In this document: positions 9,183-18,781 of the stretch, in pieces
How the letters are laid out: each line of letters starts with the position of its first letter
Position numbering within the stretch: the first letter of the stretch is position 1
Origin: Roseococcus suduntuyensis
Lineage (GTDB): Bacteria; Pseudomonadota; Alphaproteobacteria; Acetobacterales; Acetobacteraceae
NCBI RefSeq assembly: GCF_014196305.1
Contig: NZ_JACIDJ010000005.1
Span: 244,540 to 308,539, forward strand
Reading direction: 5' to 3'
Length of the DNA stretch: 64,000 nt
Notes under the pieces: generated by a model
Database searches by the model: none
Told to the model about the DNA's origin: nothing
What the model saw: the letters and a program-made list of their open reading frames with translations, nothing else
Made by a program: the position numbers and the translations under genes

Positions 9183-9671
9183 TCAGTCCCGCAAGGCCCG
9201 GACAAGGGCGAAGGCCTCGCGCACCGTCGCCGCGCGCACCTCTTGGCGGTCGCCTGGAAAGATGCAGCGGCGATGCAGCACCTGGCCCCCCGCCCGCGCG
9301 GCGGCGAGGTGAACGAGGCCCACGGGCTTGGTGGCGCTGCCGCCCCCCGGGCCCGCGACACCCGTGCAGGCCACGGCCATGTCCGCGCCGGAGCGTGACT
9401 GCGCGCCGGCGGCCATGGCGCGGGCCACACTCTCGCTGACCGCGCCCTCGGTGGAGATCACGCCCGGGTCCACGCCCAGCATCGCGGCCTTGGACGCGTT
9501 GGAATAGGTGACGAAGCCGCAGAGCAGCGTGGCCGAGGACCCCGCCACCGAGGTCAGCGCCGCCGCGATCAGCCCCCCCGTGCAGCTTTCCGCCGTTGCG
9601 AGCGTCAGGCCCTGGGCCTGGAGTTCCGACAGCAGCCGCGCCGCATCGTCCAGCGTGTCCTGGTCCAGCAT
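9183..9671 (-). CDS. pncC: Nicotinamide-nucleotide amidohydrolase (CinA C-terminal family)
   Basis: Hydrolyses nicotinamide mononucleotide to nicotinate mononucleotide and ammonia in NAD recycling. The 162-residue protein is the stand-alone CinA-C domain: [21 protein letters not shown] with the catalytic Ser/Thr region, [15 protein letters not shown], and [18 protein letters not shown]. The N-terminal CinA domain is absent, as in PncC/YgaD proteins. Its ATG overlaps the pgpA stop by one base (TGATG), an arrangement often seen for pgpA-cinA in alphaproteobacteria. Confidence 0.9.
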   Translation of the reverse strand: MLDQDTLDDAARLLSELQAQGLTLATAESCTGGLIAAALTSVAGSSATLLCGFVTYSNASKAAMLGVDPGVISTEGAVSESVARAMAAGAQSRSGADMAVACTGVAGPGGGSATKPVGLVHLAAARAGGQVLHRRCIFPGDRQEVRAATVREAFALVRALRD

Positions 9672-10102
9672 CAGCCCATCACCAGAAGGTTGAGAAGCAA
9701 GAGGATCACGGCCGCCATGGCGCCGGCCACCAGGTCATCGGCCATCACGCCGAAGGGGCCGTGCTGGCGGTCGGCCCAGCCCACGGGGCCGGGCTTGCCG
9801 ATGTCGAAGGCGCGGAACAGGGCGAAGGCCAGCACCACGCCCAGCAGCCCGTCGGCGAAGACCAGCGCGAGCGACATGCCCGCCGCCTCGTCCACCACCA
9901 CCCAGGAGGGGTCTTCCCGTGCCTCGGGCAGCCGCGCCAGTGCCCAGAAGCCGGCCACGGTGAAGGCCGCGCAGGCGACCAGCGCCACCCAGCCCGGCAG
10001 CAGGACCAGCGGCAGCACCACGGCCGAGCCCCAGGTGCCGGGCCCGGGCCGCAGGAAGCCGACGCCGCCCAGCGACGCGACGTGCCTCGGCCAAGGGTTC
10101 AT
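9671..10102 (-). CDS. pgpA: Phosphatidylglycerophosphatase A
   Basis: Dephosphorylates phosphatidylglycerol phosphate to phosphatidylglycerol at the inner membrane. About 143 residues. Family motifs are [12 protein letters not shown] near the start, [13 protein letters not shown] with the acidic residues, and [16 protein letters not shown], plus hydrophobic membrane segments. The ATG at 10102 overlaps the stop of the transglycosylase gene (ATGA); an in-frame ATG at 10111 is an alternative. The longer upstream frame is a shadow of the transglycosylase. Confidence 0.9.
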   Translation of the reverse strand: MNPWPRHVASLGGVGFLRPGPGTWGSAVVLPLVLLPGWVALVACAAFTVAGFWALARLPEAREDPSWVVVDEAAGMSLALVFADGLLGVVLAFALFRAFDIGKPGPVGWADRQHGPFGVMADDLVAGAMAAVILLLLNLLVMG

Positions 10103-12039
10103 GCCTGCCATTCGGCCATCGGGTGGGGCAGGGCGCGGGTGGCCGGGTCCATGGCGCGATAGACGGCGACATTCTCCACCACGCGCTGCACGTAGTTCCG
10201 GGTCTCCGCGAAGGGGATCATCTCCATCCAGTCCAGCATGCGGATGCCGCCCTGCCGGGGGTCGCCATAGGTGGCCAGCCACTGGTCCACCCGGCCCGAG
10301 CCCGCATTGTAGCCGGCCGCGGCGTAGACCATGACGCCGCCGAAGCGTTCCAGCCGCTCCTGGATATAGGCCGAGCCCAGGCGGAGATTGTGCTCCGGGT
10401 CGTTGATGAGTTGCGAGAGCTGGTGCGGAATGCCCTGCCGCCGCGCCACGTCGCGCGCCGTGGCCGGCAGAAGCTGCATGAGGCCGCGTGCATTGGAGCG
10501 CGAGACGGCGGTCGTCTCGAAATTGCTCTCCTGCCGGGTGATGGCATAGACCAGCGCCGGTTCGGCCAGGTTGGGCGGCGCGCGGAAGGGGCGGGGCCAG
10601 CCCTCCTGCACCAGCATGGCACCCTGGGAACTGGCCCGGCGCGTGACCCAGACGCCGTGGTCGGGCTGGCCGATCGCCACGGCCAGCCGCGCGGTCAGGG
10701 CGTATTCTGCCGGGCTGGATTGCAGGTCCACCAGGCGCAGCAGGAAGGGGCGGGTGCGGCGGCCTTCGCCCATCTCGCCCAGCAGCGAGATCAGCCGCAC
10801 CAGCTCATTGCCCTGGAAGGCGCGGGTTTGCGCCGCGCTGGCCTGGGGCGCCGCGACGCCGTTGATCCGCGCCGAAAGCTGCTGCGGCGTCTCGCCCAGG
10901 GCGAGCGAGGCCATCTGCCCGTAGAAGGTGACGGGAAAGGCGGCGGCCTCGGCGAAGCGGGCGCGGGCCCGGCCCTGGTCGCGCTCGGCCCGCCCCTCCC
11001 AGTAGAGGCTGCGCGACTGGGTGATGGGGCTCTGGCTGCCCGCGCGCAGCCGCTGGAAATGGGGCAGGGCCCGCGCGGGGTCGTTCAGGAAGCGGAGCGC
11101 GGCGAAGCCCGCCATGAACTCCGCCTCCTGCCGGGCGATGCCGGGTTCGGTCTGCCCATGCTGCGCGGCCACCTGGTAGGCCAGCGCCGGCTCGCCCAGC
11201 CGCAACAGCTTGCGGACCAGGATGTGCCGCTCGTTCCAGCTGGCGCGCTGCGCGTCCGGGTCCAGCCCGCGCTGGGCCGCGGCACCCGCCGCCCAGGCCT
11301 GTGCCGCGGCGGCATCCTCGTCGCGCTGGCGCAGCATGCGCGCGCGTTCCAGCGTGGCGGCGCCGTCGCGCGCGGCGGCCGCCGGGTCGGCGTCTCGGCC
11401 ATTGGAATAGGCGAGGCGCAGTTCGTTGATCGCCCGGTGCCGCGCATCGAGCAGGGGCAGCAGCCGCTGCACCCCGGCGAAGTCGCGCGCGAAGGCCAGC
11501 CGGTCGGCGCGGCGCGCATGGGCGAGTTCGTCCAGCAGGGGGGTGGCGCGGGCCAGGAAGGCGGGCTCGGCGGCCGCATCGCCATCGGTGTCCTCGGCCC
11601 AGGCCAGGGTCGCGGCATCCAGGGCGGCGTCGCGCCGGCCGGCGTTGAGCAGGGCGGTGACGTGGCGCGTGGCGCCGTCCAGCGTCAGGGCGGGGTTGTT
11701 CTCGAAATGGCGCAGGGCCAGCGCGTCATCGGGGTCGGTGGCGAGCAGTTCCTCGGCGCGGCGGCGCAGGGTCAGCGGCATGGGCCAGTCGGGGGAGGTC
11801 GCGATGAATTCCACCACCTCGCGCGAATTGGCCGGCGCGCCGCGCGTGGTCAGCCGCATCCAGCGCACCAGCTTGGCCACCAGCGGATCGGCCTGGGCTG
11901 CCAGGCCTTCGGCCTGCACCCAGCGCTGCACCTGGGCGGCGGCGATGGCCTGGCGTCCGGTCTCGGCGCGCGTCTGCGCGGAGAGCGGGCCGGGAATGGT
12001 GGGAAGAAGCAGGCCGAGAAGCAGGAAATTCCTTCGCAT
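10099..12039 (-). CDS. slt: Soluble lytic murein transglycosylase (Slt family)
   Basis: Periplasmic enzyme that cleaves peptidoglycan between MurNAc and GlcNAc to give 1,6-anhydromuropeptides. The 646-residue protein starts with a signal peptide (MRRNFLLLGLLLPTIPGPLSA, likely cleaved after SAQ). A long helical superhelix follows, then the SLT catalytic domain with Glu in AITRQESNFETTAVSRSNA, GLMQLLPATA, and AAAGYNAGSGRV. The ATG at 12039 is chosen because it begins the signal peptide; frame upstream of it has no such feature. It diverges from dapA across about 107 bases. Confidence 0.93.
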   Translation of the reverse strand: MRRNFLLLGLLLPTIPGPLSAQTRAETGRQAIAAAQVQRWVQAEGLAAQADPLVAKLVRWMRLTTRGAPANSREVVEFIATSPDWPMPLTLRRRAEELLATDPDDALALRHFENNPALTLDGATRHVTALLNAGRRDAALDAATLAWAEDTDGDAAAEPAFLARATPLLDELAHARRADRLAFARDFAGVQRLLPLLDARHRAINELRLAYSNGRDADPAAAARDGAATLERARMLRQRDEDAAAAQAWAAGAAAQRGLDPDAQRASWNERHILVRKLLRLGEPALAYQVAAQHGQTEPGIARQEAEFMAGFAALRFLNDPARALPHFQRLRAGSQSPITQSRSLYWEGRAERDQGRARARFAEAAAFPVTFYGQMASLALGETPQQLSARINGVAAPQASAAQTRAFQGNELVRLISLLGEMGEGRRTRPFLLRLVDLQSSPAEYALTARLAVAIGQPDHGVWVTRRASSQGAMLVQEGWPRPFRAPPNLAEPALVYAITRQESNFETTAVSRSNARGLMQLLPATARDVARRQGIPHQLSQLINDPEHNLRLGSAYIQERLERFGGVMVYAAAGYNAGSGRVDQWLATYGDPRQGGIRMLDWMEMIPFAETRNYVQRVVENVAVYRAMDPATRALPHPMAEWQA

Positions 12040-12146
12040 GGCCCTTTCTACCCCCGAAGTGCCCCCCGCTTCCACCGCCGATGGCCGCGGCCAACCTTGT
12101 TACGCGCGCCGCGCGGGATTAGGTGTGAGGCTGAGAGGAACGCCAC

Positions 12147-13028
12147 ATGCGCTTCACCGGTTCATTCACCGCCCTGATCACCCCCATGCACGCCGATGGC
12201 AGCCTGGATGAGCGCGCCTTCGGCGAGCTCGTCGAATGGCAGATCGCGGAGGGCACGGAAGGACTCGTCCCCGTGGGCACCACGGGCGAGAGCCCGACCC
12301 TGTCGCATGCCGAGCACAAACGCGTGGTGGAACTCTGCATCGAGGCCGCGCGTGGCCGCGTGCCGGTGATGGCGGGCGCGGGCAGCAACAGCACGGCCGA
12401 GGCGCTGGATTTCGCGCAGCACGCCAAGGGCGCGGGCGCGGACGCGATCCTCGTGGTCACCCCCTACTACAACAAGCCGACGCAGGAGGGGATGTTCCAG
12501 CACTTCACCACCATCGCCGATGCGGTGGACATCCCGCTGTTCATCTACAACATCCCCGGTCGCTCGGTGGTGGACATGACGCCGGAGACGATGGGGCGGC
12601 TGGCGAAGCACCCCAACATCGTGGGCGTGAAGGACGCGACGGCGAACCTCGCGCGCCCGCTGCACCAGCGCGCGACCTGCGGGGCGGATTTCGTCCAGCT
12701 CTCGGGCGAGGACCACACGGCGCTGTCCTTCAATGCCGCCGGCGGCCATGGCTGCATCAGCGTCACCAGCAACATCGCGCCGCGCCTCTGCGCCGAGATG
12801 CAGAAGGCCTGGCGCGAGGGGAAGGTCTGCGAGGCCATGGCCATCCAGGACCGGCTGCTGCCGGTGCATGACGCGCTGTTCTGCGAAACCTCGCCCGGGC
12901 CGGTGAAATATGCCGCTAGCCTGCTGGGCCGCGGCACCGCCCATTGCCGGCTGCCCATGGCGCCCATCGCGGAGAGCACGGCCACGCGCGTCGAGGCGGC
13001 CATGCGGGGCGCGGGGCTGCTGAACTGA
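12147..13028 (+). CDS. dapA: 4-hydroxy-tetrahydrodipicolinate synthase
   Basis: Condenses pyruvate with aspartate semialdehyde, the first step of the lysine/diaminopimelate branch, in the cytoplasm. The 293-residue TIM barrel shows GTTGESPTL, the catalytic Tyr in FIYNIPGRS, and the Schiff-base Lys in [12 protein letters not shown] ribosome site (GAGAGGAA) precedes the ATG. The stop overlaps the smpB start (TGATG). Length and motifs are normal. Confidence 0.96.
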   Translation: MRFTGSFTALITPMHADGSLDERAFGELVEWQIAEGTEGLVPVGTTGESPTLSHAEHKRVVELCIEAARGRVPVMAGAGSNSTAEALDFAQHAKGAGADAILVVTPYYNKPTQEGMFQHFTTIADAVDIPLFIYNIPGRSVVDMTPETMGRLAKHPNIVGVKDATANLARPLHQRATCGADFVQLSGEDHTALSFNAAGGHGCISVTSNIAPRLCAEMQKAWREGKVCEAMAIQDRLLPVHDALFCETSPGPVKYAASLLGRGTAHCRLPMAPIAESTATRVEAAMRGAGLLN

Positions 13029-13525
13029 TGGCCACCGTAGAGGCCCGCAAGAAACCGCTGATCAGCCACGGCACCGCGGCGCTGAACCGTCGCGCGCGCT
13101 TCGACTACAAGATCGGCGAGGTGATCGAGGCGGGCCTCGTGCTGCTCGGGCCCGAGGTGAAGAGCCTGCGCGCCGGCCGTGCCAGCCTGAGCGAGGCCTG
13201 GGCCGGCGAGCGTGACGGGGAGATGTTCCTCTTCGGCTGCCACATCGGCGAATGGCAGGCCGGCAGCTTCATGGCGAAGATGGACCCCGTCCGTCCGCGC
13301 AAGCTGCTGCTGCACAAGAAGCAGGTGCGGGAGCTGACGGGCGCCACGACGCGCGAAGGCGCCACCATCGTGCCGCTGGAAATCCGCTTCAACGACAAGG
13401 GACGGGCCAAGGTGCTGATCGGCCTCGCCACCGGCAAGAAGCTGCACGACAAGCGCGCCGACATCGCCAAGCGCGACTGGCAGCGCGACAAGGCGCGGCT
13501 GATGCGCAACAAGGGCGGGGAGTAG
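13028..13525 (+). CDS. smpB: SsrA-binding protein
   Basis: Binds tmRNA and delivers it to stalled ribosomes for trans-translation. The 165-residue protein has NRRARFDYKIGEVIEAGLVLLG, the EVKSLRAGRASLSE core of the beta-barrel, and a basic C-terminal tail (KKLHDKRADIAKRDWQRDKAR) that mimics the codon in the decoding centre. It is coupled to dapA by TGATG. The earlier in-frame start at 12944 lies inside dapA and is rejected. Confidence 0.96.
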   Translation: MATVEARKKPLISHGTAALNRRARFDYKIGEVIEAGLVLLGPEVKSLRAGRASLSEAWAGERDGEMFLFGCHIGEWQAGSFMAKMDPVRPRKLLLHKKQVRELTGATTREGATIVPLEIRFNDKGRAKVLIGLATGKKLHDKRADIAKRDWQRDKARLMRNKGGE

Positions 13526-13545
13526 CCCCCGCCCCCTTATAGGTC

Positions 13546-14058
13546 TCAGCGCGTGTCGCGGCTGGCCTGGTTGTTCTTCACCTGTTGCGAGACGCTGCCC
13601 ACCTGTCGAGGGTCCACGTCCGTCATCTGGCGCTTCTCGTCCAGCGGGTTCATGCCTTCGCGTGCGGTGGCGCCGGGGTTGGGGTGGTGGCGCGGGGCGG
13701 CCTTCTTGCGGGCCAGGGCCTCGCGCAGGAATTCCGTGGTCTGCGCGCGCTTGTCGCCCGATTGCAGGGCGGCGATGCGGCTGTTCACCCGCTTCATGGC
13801 CGCGGCGAAGACCTGCTTCTTCAACAGGACGCCATCCTCGGCCGGGGCGGGGCCGGCGCCGCGCGGCTCGGCCTTGCCGCGCTGGCTGCGCCTGCGATCC
13901 CGCGCGATGTCGCGCGCCTTGTCGCGGTATTCCCGCAGCCGGCGGGCCAGGGCCAGGACGGCGTCCCGGTCCAGGGATTGAATGTCGGGGTGGCGGCTCT
14001 GCCGCACCGCGTCACGCTCCGCCCCGGTGAGGAGGCGGTCTTCGGTTCTGGTGCCCAT
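13546..14058 (-). CDS. Conserved hypothetical protein, charged and helical
   Basis: Not recognised as an enzyme. The 170-residue product is rich in Arg, Lys and Asp, with no signal peptide or membrane helix. The N-terminal half (LTGAERDAVRQSRHPDI, LARRLREYRDKARDIARDRR) looks helical and possibly coiled-coil. A second conserved-looking block is LLKKQVFAAAMKRVNSRI. The tail is low-complexity and polar. I recall similar proteins in other alphaproteobacteria but cannot confirm this. It converges on smpB with only 20 bases between stops and diverges from the molybdoenzyme gene across 214 bases. Codon use matches the neighbours, so a real gene is likely. Confidence 0.75.
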   Translation of the reverse strand: MGTRTEDRLLTGAERDAVRQSRHPDIQSLDRDAVLALARRLREYRDKARDIARDRRRSQRGKAEPRGAGPAPAEDGVLLKKQVFAAAMKRVNSRIAALQSGDKRAQTTEFLREALARKKAAPRHHPNPGATAREGMNPLDEKRQMTDVDPRQVGSVSQQVKNNQASRDTR

Positions 14059-14272
14059 GAACAGGAAATGCGGATGGGCGGCTTTGGCTGCAACCCAGCG
14101 CGATTTTCCTGCGGTTTTTGGGGGGCTGGCGCGATCACGCGGGCCTCCCCATCATCCAGATGAGACGGCATGCCACGGAATGAATTGTGGCGGCGGTGTT
14201 TTCTGCTACCCATGATTGCGCCCCGCCCGTCCCTGCGAGGGGCGGGCGAAGGACGCCCACGAAGGAATTGCC

Positions 14273-14953
14273 ATGGCCGACCACCCCATGACCGATGACG
14301 CCGTGCTGCACGGCGCGCTCCGCGAGAAACTGGTCCGCGCCAAGGAGCAATGGGCCCGCGAGGGACGGCTTCTCACGGGCGAGACCAGCACCCCCCAGGC
14401 CCAGCGCCTGCCGCCCGGCCAGCGCCTGGTACAGGACTTCCCGGTGCTGGACCTCGGCGTGCAGCCCGAGGTGAAGCCGGAACGCTGGCGCCTGCGCGTG
14501 GAGGGCCTGGTGGAGGAGAAGGTGGCGCTGGACTGGGACGCCTTCCAATCCCTGCCGCAGCAGGAGTGGGTGAACGACATCCATTGCGTCACCGCCTGGT
14601 CGCGCTACGACAACCGCTGGAAGGGGGTGGCGGCACGCGACATCCTGATGCTGGCCCGCCCGAAGCCCGAGGCGCGTTTCGTCGTCTTCCACTCCTATGA
14701 CGGCTACACGACCAATGTGCCGCTGGAGGTCTTCGCCGCCGAGGAGGCGATGGTCGCCCATACCTGGAACGGCGCCCCCCTGGACCGCGTGCACGGCGGC
14801 CCCGCGCGCATCGTCATCCCCCGTTACTATTTCTGGAAAAGCGCCAAATGGGTGACGCGCATCGAACTCCTGGCCGAGGACCGGCCCGGCTTCTGGGAGG
14901 TGCGCGGCTACCACAACAACGCCGATCCCTGGCTGGAGGAGCGCTATGCCTGA
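14273..14953 (+). CDS. Sulfite oxidase-like molybdopterin oxidoreductase (YuiH type)
   Basis: A 226-residue protein holding only the molybdopterin domain of the sulfite-oxidase/MsrP family. The expected Mo-ligating Cys is in NDIHCVTAWSRYDNRWKG. Other family segments are FHSYDGYTTNVPLE and HGGPARIVIPRYYFWKSAKWV. There is no heme or dimerisation domain and no obvious signal peptide, so it is probably cytoplasmic. The physiological substrate of this subgroup is not established. GAAGGA lies 7 bases before the chosen ATG. Its 3' end overlaps the glutathione peroxidase gene by 8 bases, suggesting a redox or stress operon. Confidence 0.88.
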   Translation: MADHPMTDDAVLHGALREKLVRAKEQWAREGRLLTGETSTPQAQRLPPGQRLVQDFPVLDLGVQPEVKPERWRLRVEGLVEEKVALDWDAFQSLPQQEWVNDIHCVTAWSRYDNRWKGVAARDILMLARPKPEARFVVFHSYDGYTTNVPLEVFAAEEAMVAHTWNGAPLDRVHGGPARIVIPRYYFWKSAKWVTRIELLAEDRPGFWEVRGYHNNADPWLEERYA

Positions 14954-15494
14954 GTTACGACGGCGGATGGTCGCGGGGGGCCTGCTGGGCAGCCTTGCCG
15001 CCGCGCCGGCCGTGGCGGACCCCACCGCCTTCGACTTCGGCTTCGAGGCGCTGGAGGGCGGCGCGCTGCCGCTGTCGGAATTCCGCGGCCGTGTGCTGCT
15101 GGTGGTGAATACCGCGAGTTTCTGCGGCTTCACCCCCCAATACGCCGCCTTGCAGCGCCTGCATGACCGCTACACCGAGCGTGGCCTGGTGGTGGTGGGC
15201 GTCCCCTCCGAGGATTTCAACCAGGAGAGCGGCGACGCCCGCCGCGTCCGGGAATTCTGCGACACCATGTTCGGCATCACCTTCCCCATGGCCGGCCTCA
15301 CCCATGTGCGGGGGCCGGGGGCGCACCCCTTCTTCGCCTGGGCCGCGCGTCGCGCCGGTCCGGTGCGCTGGAATTTTCATAAGTATCTGGTTGCTCGGGA
15401 CGGGATGCATGTGGCGGGTTTCACCTCCCATATCCCGCCCGACGCGCCTGAGGTGCTGCGCCTGCTCCACACGAAGCTCTCGGCCACCGCGTGA
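14946..15494 (+). CDS. Glutathione peroxidase family protein, probably exported
   Basis: Thiol-dependent peroxidase of 182 residues. The peroxidatic Cys is in NTASFCGFTPQY; the canonical Gln and Trp-like regions are GVPSEDFNQES (the usual Phe-Gly-Asn-Gln loop is modified to DFNQ) and RWNFHKYLVARDG. The N-terminus (RRRMVAGGLLGSLAAAPAVA) looks like a Tat or Sec signal, which would place it in the periplasm. It overlaps the molybdoenzyme gene upstream and the folK GTG start downstream. Confidence 0.9.
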   Translation: MPELRRRMVAGGLLGSLAAAPAVADPTAFDFGFEALEGGALPLSEFRGRVLLVVNTASFCGFTPQYAALQRLHDRYTERGLVVVGVPSEDFNQESGDARRVREFCDTMFGITFPMAGLTHVRGPGAHPFFAWAARRAGPVRWNFHKYLVARDGMHVAGFTSHIPPDAPEVLRLLHTKLSATA

Positions 15495-15988
15495 TTCTGG
15501 TCGGTCTCGGGGCCAGCCTGCCGGCCCCCAATGGCGGCGCGCCCCGCGCCACCTGCGAGGCGGCCGCCCAATTGCTGGGCGAGTTGCCGGGGCTGCGCCT
15601 CGCGGCGTTGTCGCGCTGGTGGGAGAGCGCCCCGGTCCCCCCCATGCCCGGCGCACCCTGGTTCGTGAACGGGGTGGGGCGGCTGGAGGGCGCGATGGAA
15701 CCCGAGGCGCTGCTGGGCCATCTCCAGGCCATCGAGGCCCGCTTCGGCCGGCAGCGCCCCTTTCCCAACGCCCCGCGCACGCTGGACCTGGACCTGCTGG
15801 ACCATGACGGCCGCGTGCTGGACACGCCCCGCCTGACCCTGCCGCACCCCCGCATGGCAGGCCGCGCCTTCGTGCTGCTGCCGCTCGCGGAGGTGGCGCC
15901 GGGCTGGACCCATCCGGTGACGGGGGAGGGGGTGGCGGCGCTGATCGCAACCCTGCCCCCGCAGGAGATCCGGCCGATGGCGGCCTGA
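15491..15988 (+). CDS. folK: 2-amino-4-hydroxy-6-hydroxymethyldihydropteridine pyrophosphokinase
   Basis: Transfers pyrophosphate from ATP to 6-hydroxymethyl-dihydropterin in folate synthesis. The 165-residue protein shows GLGASL, the substrate loop WFVNGVGRLEG, RFGRQRPFPNAPRTLDLDLL (metal-binding D-x-D), and LPHPRMAGRAFVLLPL. Translation starts at GTG 15491, overlapping the upstream TGA (GTGA). Other folate genes are not adjacent. Confidence 0.94.
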   Translation: MILVGLGASLPAPNGGAPRATCEAAAQLLGELPGLRLAALSRWWESAPVPPMPGAPWFVNGVGRLEGAMEPEALLGHLQAIEARFGRQRPFPNAPRTLDLDLLDHDGRVLDTPRLTLPHPRMAGRAFVLLPLAEVAPGWTHPVTGEGVAALIATLPPQEIRPMAA

Positions 15989-16078
15989 TCGCTTGCACCG
16001 GCGGGGCGCTTCGCTTATCTGAAGGTTTCGCCGTGGTGCAGCACGTCTGCGCCCGCACACCCTTGGCCGAGGTATTTC

Positions 16079-16474
16079 ATGGCACGCGTTACCGTCGAAG
16101 ACTGCATCGTCCAGGTTCCGAACCGCTTCGAGCTCGTGCTCCTCGCGGCCCAGCGCGCGCGCAACATCAGCCGGGGCGAAACCCTGACTGTGGACCGCGA
16201 CAATGACAAGAACCCGGTCGTGGCCCTGCGCGAAATCGCGGAGCAGACCGTGCCCCTGGACGGGCTGGAGCAGGACCTCATCAAGTCCCTGAGCCGCGCG
16301 CCGGAGCCGGAGCCCGTCGAGGACGAGGTGATGGATCTCATCGACACCAACGAGAACATCTTCGGCGTCATGGACGTGAACGAGGAACTTCCCGCCGACA
16401 TGGGCGTGGAGGAGTTCAGCCCCGACGACCTCGAAGCCCAGCTCGCGGCCGAGCTGGGCGGCGGGCGGGACTGA
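16079..16474 (+). CDS. rpoZ: RNA polymerase omega subunit
   Basis: Small subunit that aids beta' folding and forms part of the ppGpp-binding site in many proteobacteria. The 131-residue product has the family core [48 protein letters not shown]. An acidic C-terminal tail extends it beyond the E. coli length, as is usual in alphaproteobacteria. It lies 24 bases before spoT, matching its functional link to ppGpp. Confidence 0.95.
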   Translation: MARVTVEDCIVQVPNRFELVLLAAQRARNISRGETLTVDRDNDKNPVVALREIAEQTVPLDGLEQDLIKSLSRAPEPEPVEDEVMDLIDTNENIFGVMDVNEELPADMGVEEFSPDDLEAQLAAELGGGRD

Positions 16475-16498
16475 GCCGCCACCGGCCCCCGCCCCGAC

Positions 16499-18781
16499 AT
16501 GACCTCGCGCGCCACCCCGGGACAGTCCGAGGCGGCGCGCGCGCCTGACGGCGTCTCCCGCGGGGATGCCGCCCCTCCCGGCCTCGACGCCGTCCTCGAA
16601 TTCTGCACCCGCGCCAGCGCCGCCGACCCCCGGTTGGACGCGGAACTGCTGCGCCGCGCCGGCCGCCTCGCCGCCGAGGCCCATGCCTCCCAGGCGCGCA
16701 AGAATGGCGAGCCCTACATCATCCACCCCATCGCGGTGGCGGAGATCCTCGCGGGTTTCCGGATGGACACGGCCACCATCGCCACCGCCCTGCTGCACGA
16801 TGTGGTGGAGGACACCGAGCACAGTCTCGCCGACATCGAGCGGCAATTCGGCCCCGAGATCGCGCGCCTTGTGGATGGCGTCACCAAGCTCTCCCGCATC
16901 GAGGTGCAGAGCGAGCGCACCAAGCAGGCCGAGAACCTCCGCAAGCTGCTGCTGGCGCTGTCGGAGGATCTGCGCGTCCTGCTGGTCAAGCTCGCGGACC
17001 GGCTGCACAACATGCGCACGCTGGCCTTCGTGCCCAAGCCCGAGAAGCGGCAGCGCACGGCGCGCGAGACGCTCGACATCTATGCCCCGCTCGCCGAGCG
17101 CATCGGCATGGAGCAGCTCAAGACCGAGCTGGAGACGCTGGCCTTCCGCGAGCTGAACCCCGATGGCTGGGCCACCATTGCCCAGCGCCTGACCTGGCTG
17201 CGCGGCCGCTCCGGCGACATGATCACCGAGATCGAGCAGGAACTGCGCGAAGTGCTGGAAATGCACGAGGTGCCTGTCGAGGAGGTCTCGGGCCGGGAGA
17301 AATCCTCCTACTCCATCTGGCGCAAGATGCAGGCCAAGAACGTGACCTTCGAGGGCCTCTCGGATGTCATGGCCTTTCGCATCATCGTGCCCGAGCGCGC
17401 GCACTGCTACCTGGCGCTGGGCGCCATCCACGACGCCTTCAAGGTGATCGCGGGACGCTTCAAGGATTACATCTCCACGCCCAAGACCAACGGCTACCAG
17501 TCGCTGCACACGGGCGTGCTGCTGCCCGGCCGCCGCGCCGAGGCCAAGATCGAGGTGCAGATCCGCACGCGCGAGATGCACCGCGTCGCCGAATACGGTG
17601 TCGCCGCGCACTGGGTGTACAAGCAGGGCGAGACGGCCTCCCCCGCGCGCAGCTACCCCTGGGTCCGCCACCTGATCGACATCCTGGAGACGGAGCCCGA
17701 GGCCAATGACGCGATGGAGGCGACGAAACTCGAACTCCACCGCGACCTGGTCTTCTGCTTCTCGCCCAAGGGCGACCTGATCGAGCTGCCGCAGGGTGCC
17801 ACGCCGGTGGACTTCGCCTACCACGTCCATTCCCAGGTGGGTGACACCTGCGTGGGCGCCAAGGTGAACGGGCGCATCGTCAAGCTCGACCACAAGCTCG
17901 ACAATGGCGACCAGGTCGAGATCATCACGGCCAAGGGCGGCAAGCCCAACCCGGCCTGGATGAAGTTCGTGAAGTCGGGCAAGGCGCAGGCGCGCATCCG
18001 CCGCTACGCCGTGGCCGAGGAAAAGGCCCGCGCGCGCGAGGAAGGCCGCACCGCCATCGTGAAGGCCTTCCGTGCCAACGGGCTGGAGTTCACCGAGAAG
18101 GCGCTGGAGCCCGCGGCCAAGACGCTGCGCCAGTCGGGCATCGAGGAGATGTTCCACGCCGTCGCTTCCGGCAGCCTGACGGCGCGGGACGTGGTCCATG
18201 CCGCCTATCCGGAATTGCGCGGCGGCGGCCCGCGCCCGGTGGAGCCCATCGCGCTGGTGTCGCCGCGCGGGCGGCTGGGCCTGCCGCCCGGACGGGCCGG
18301 GACGGGGGACAAGCGTCGCGTCGCCGTGCCGCTGGCGCCCATCACCGGCATCGTGGCCGGCATGCAGCTGAACTTCGCCCATTGCTGCCACCCGGTGCCG
18401 GGCGACCGCATCGTGGGCGTCGTGACCACCGGCAAGGGTGTCACGGTCCATCGCAATGACTGCCACATGCTGGAGAACTTCGCGGCCACCCCGGAACGCC
18501 TGCTCGATGTGGAGTGGGAGCAATCGGGCCTGGGCGCGGCGGCCTATGTGGCGCGGCTGACCGTCTCGGCCATCAACGGGCCGCAGCTTCTCTCCAACGT
18601 GGCCAATTCCGTGATCCGGCAGAAGGCGGGGCTGACCAATATGCGTCTCGGCCGACGCGAGGATGATGAGTGCGACCTCTTCCTCGACGTGGAGGTCCGC
18701 GACACCCGCCACCTGGCCGAGGTCATGGGCGTGCTGCGGGCCTGCGAGGGGGTGGTTAGGGTTGATCGGGCGCGCGGTTGA
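16499..18781 (+). CDS. spoT: Bifunctional (p)ppGpp synthetase/hydrolase (Rsh)
   Basis: Makes and degrades the alarmone (p)ppGpp. Domains in order: HD hydrolase (about 55-200, intact LLHDVVEDT), synthetase (about 250-380, SSYSIWRKM, KDYISTPKTNGYQSLHT, EVQIRTREMHRVAEYG), TGS (about 417-475), a linker with the HCCHPVPGD Cys/His motif, and C-terminal ACT (about 680-760). The synthetase carries RFKD (RxKD), the signature of bifunctional SpoT/Rsh rather than RelA (ExDD). At 760 residues it is full-length. It is probably co-transcribed with rpoZ. Confidence 0.95.
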   Translation: MTSRATPGQSEAARAPDGVSRGDAAPPGLDAVLEFCTRASAADPRLDAELLRRAGRLAAEAHASQARKNGEPYIIHPIAVAEILAGFRMDTATIATALLHDVVEDTEHSLADIERQFGPEIARLVDGVTKLSRIEVQSERTKQAENLRKLLLALSEDLRVLLVKLADRLHNMRTLAFVPKPEKRQRTARETLDIYAPLAERIGMEQLKTELETLAFRELNPDGWATIAQRLTWLRGRSGDMITEIEQELREVLEMHEVPVEEVSGREKSSYSIWRKMQAKNVTFEGLSDVMAFRIIVPERAHCYLALGAIHDAFKVIAGRFKDYISTPKTNGYQSLHTGVLLPGRRAEAKIEVQIRTREMHRVAEYGVAAHWVYKQGETASPARSYPWVRHLIDILETEPEANDAMEATKLELHRDLVFCFSPKGDLIELPQGATPVDFAYHVHSQVGDTCVGAKVNGRIVKLDHKLDNGDQVEIITAKGGKPNPAWMKFVKSGKAQARIRRYAVAEEKARAREEGRTAIVKAFRANGLEFTEKALEPAAKTLRQSGIEEMFHAVASGSLTARDVVHAAYPELRGGGPRPVEPIALVSPRGRLGLPPGRAGTGDKRRVAVPLAPITGIVAGMQLNFAHCCHPVPGDRIVGVVTTGKGVTVHRNDCHMLENFAATPERLLDVEWEQSGLGAAAYVARLTVSAINGPQLLSNVANSVIRQKAGLTNMRLGRREDDECDLFLDVEVRDTRHLAEVMGVLRACEGVVRVDRARG

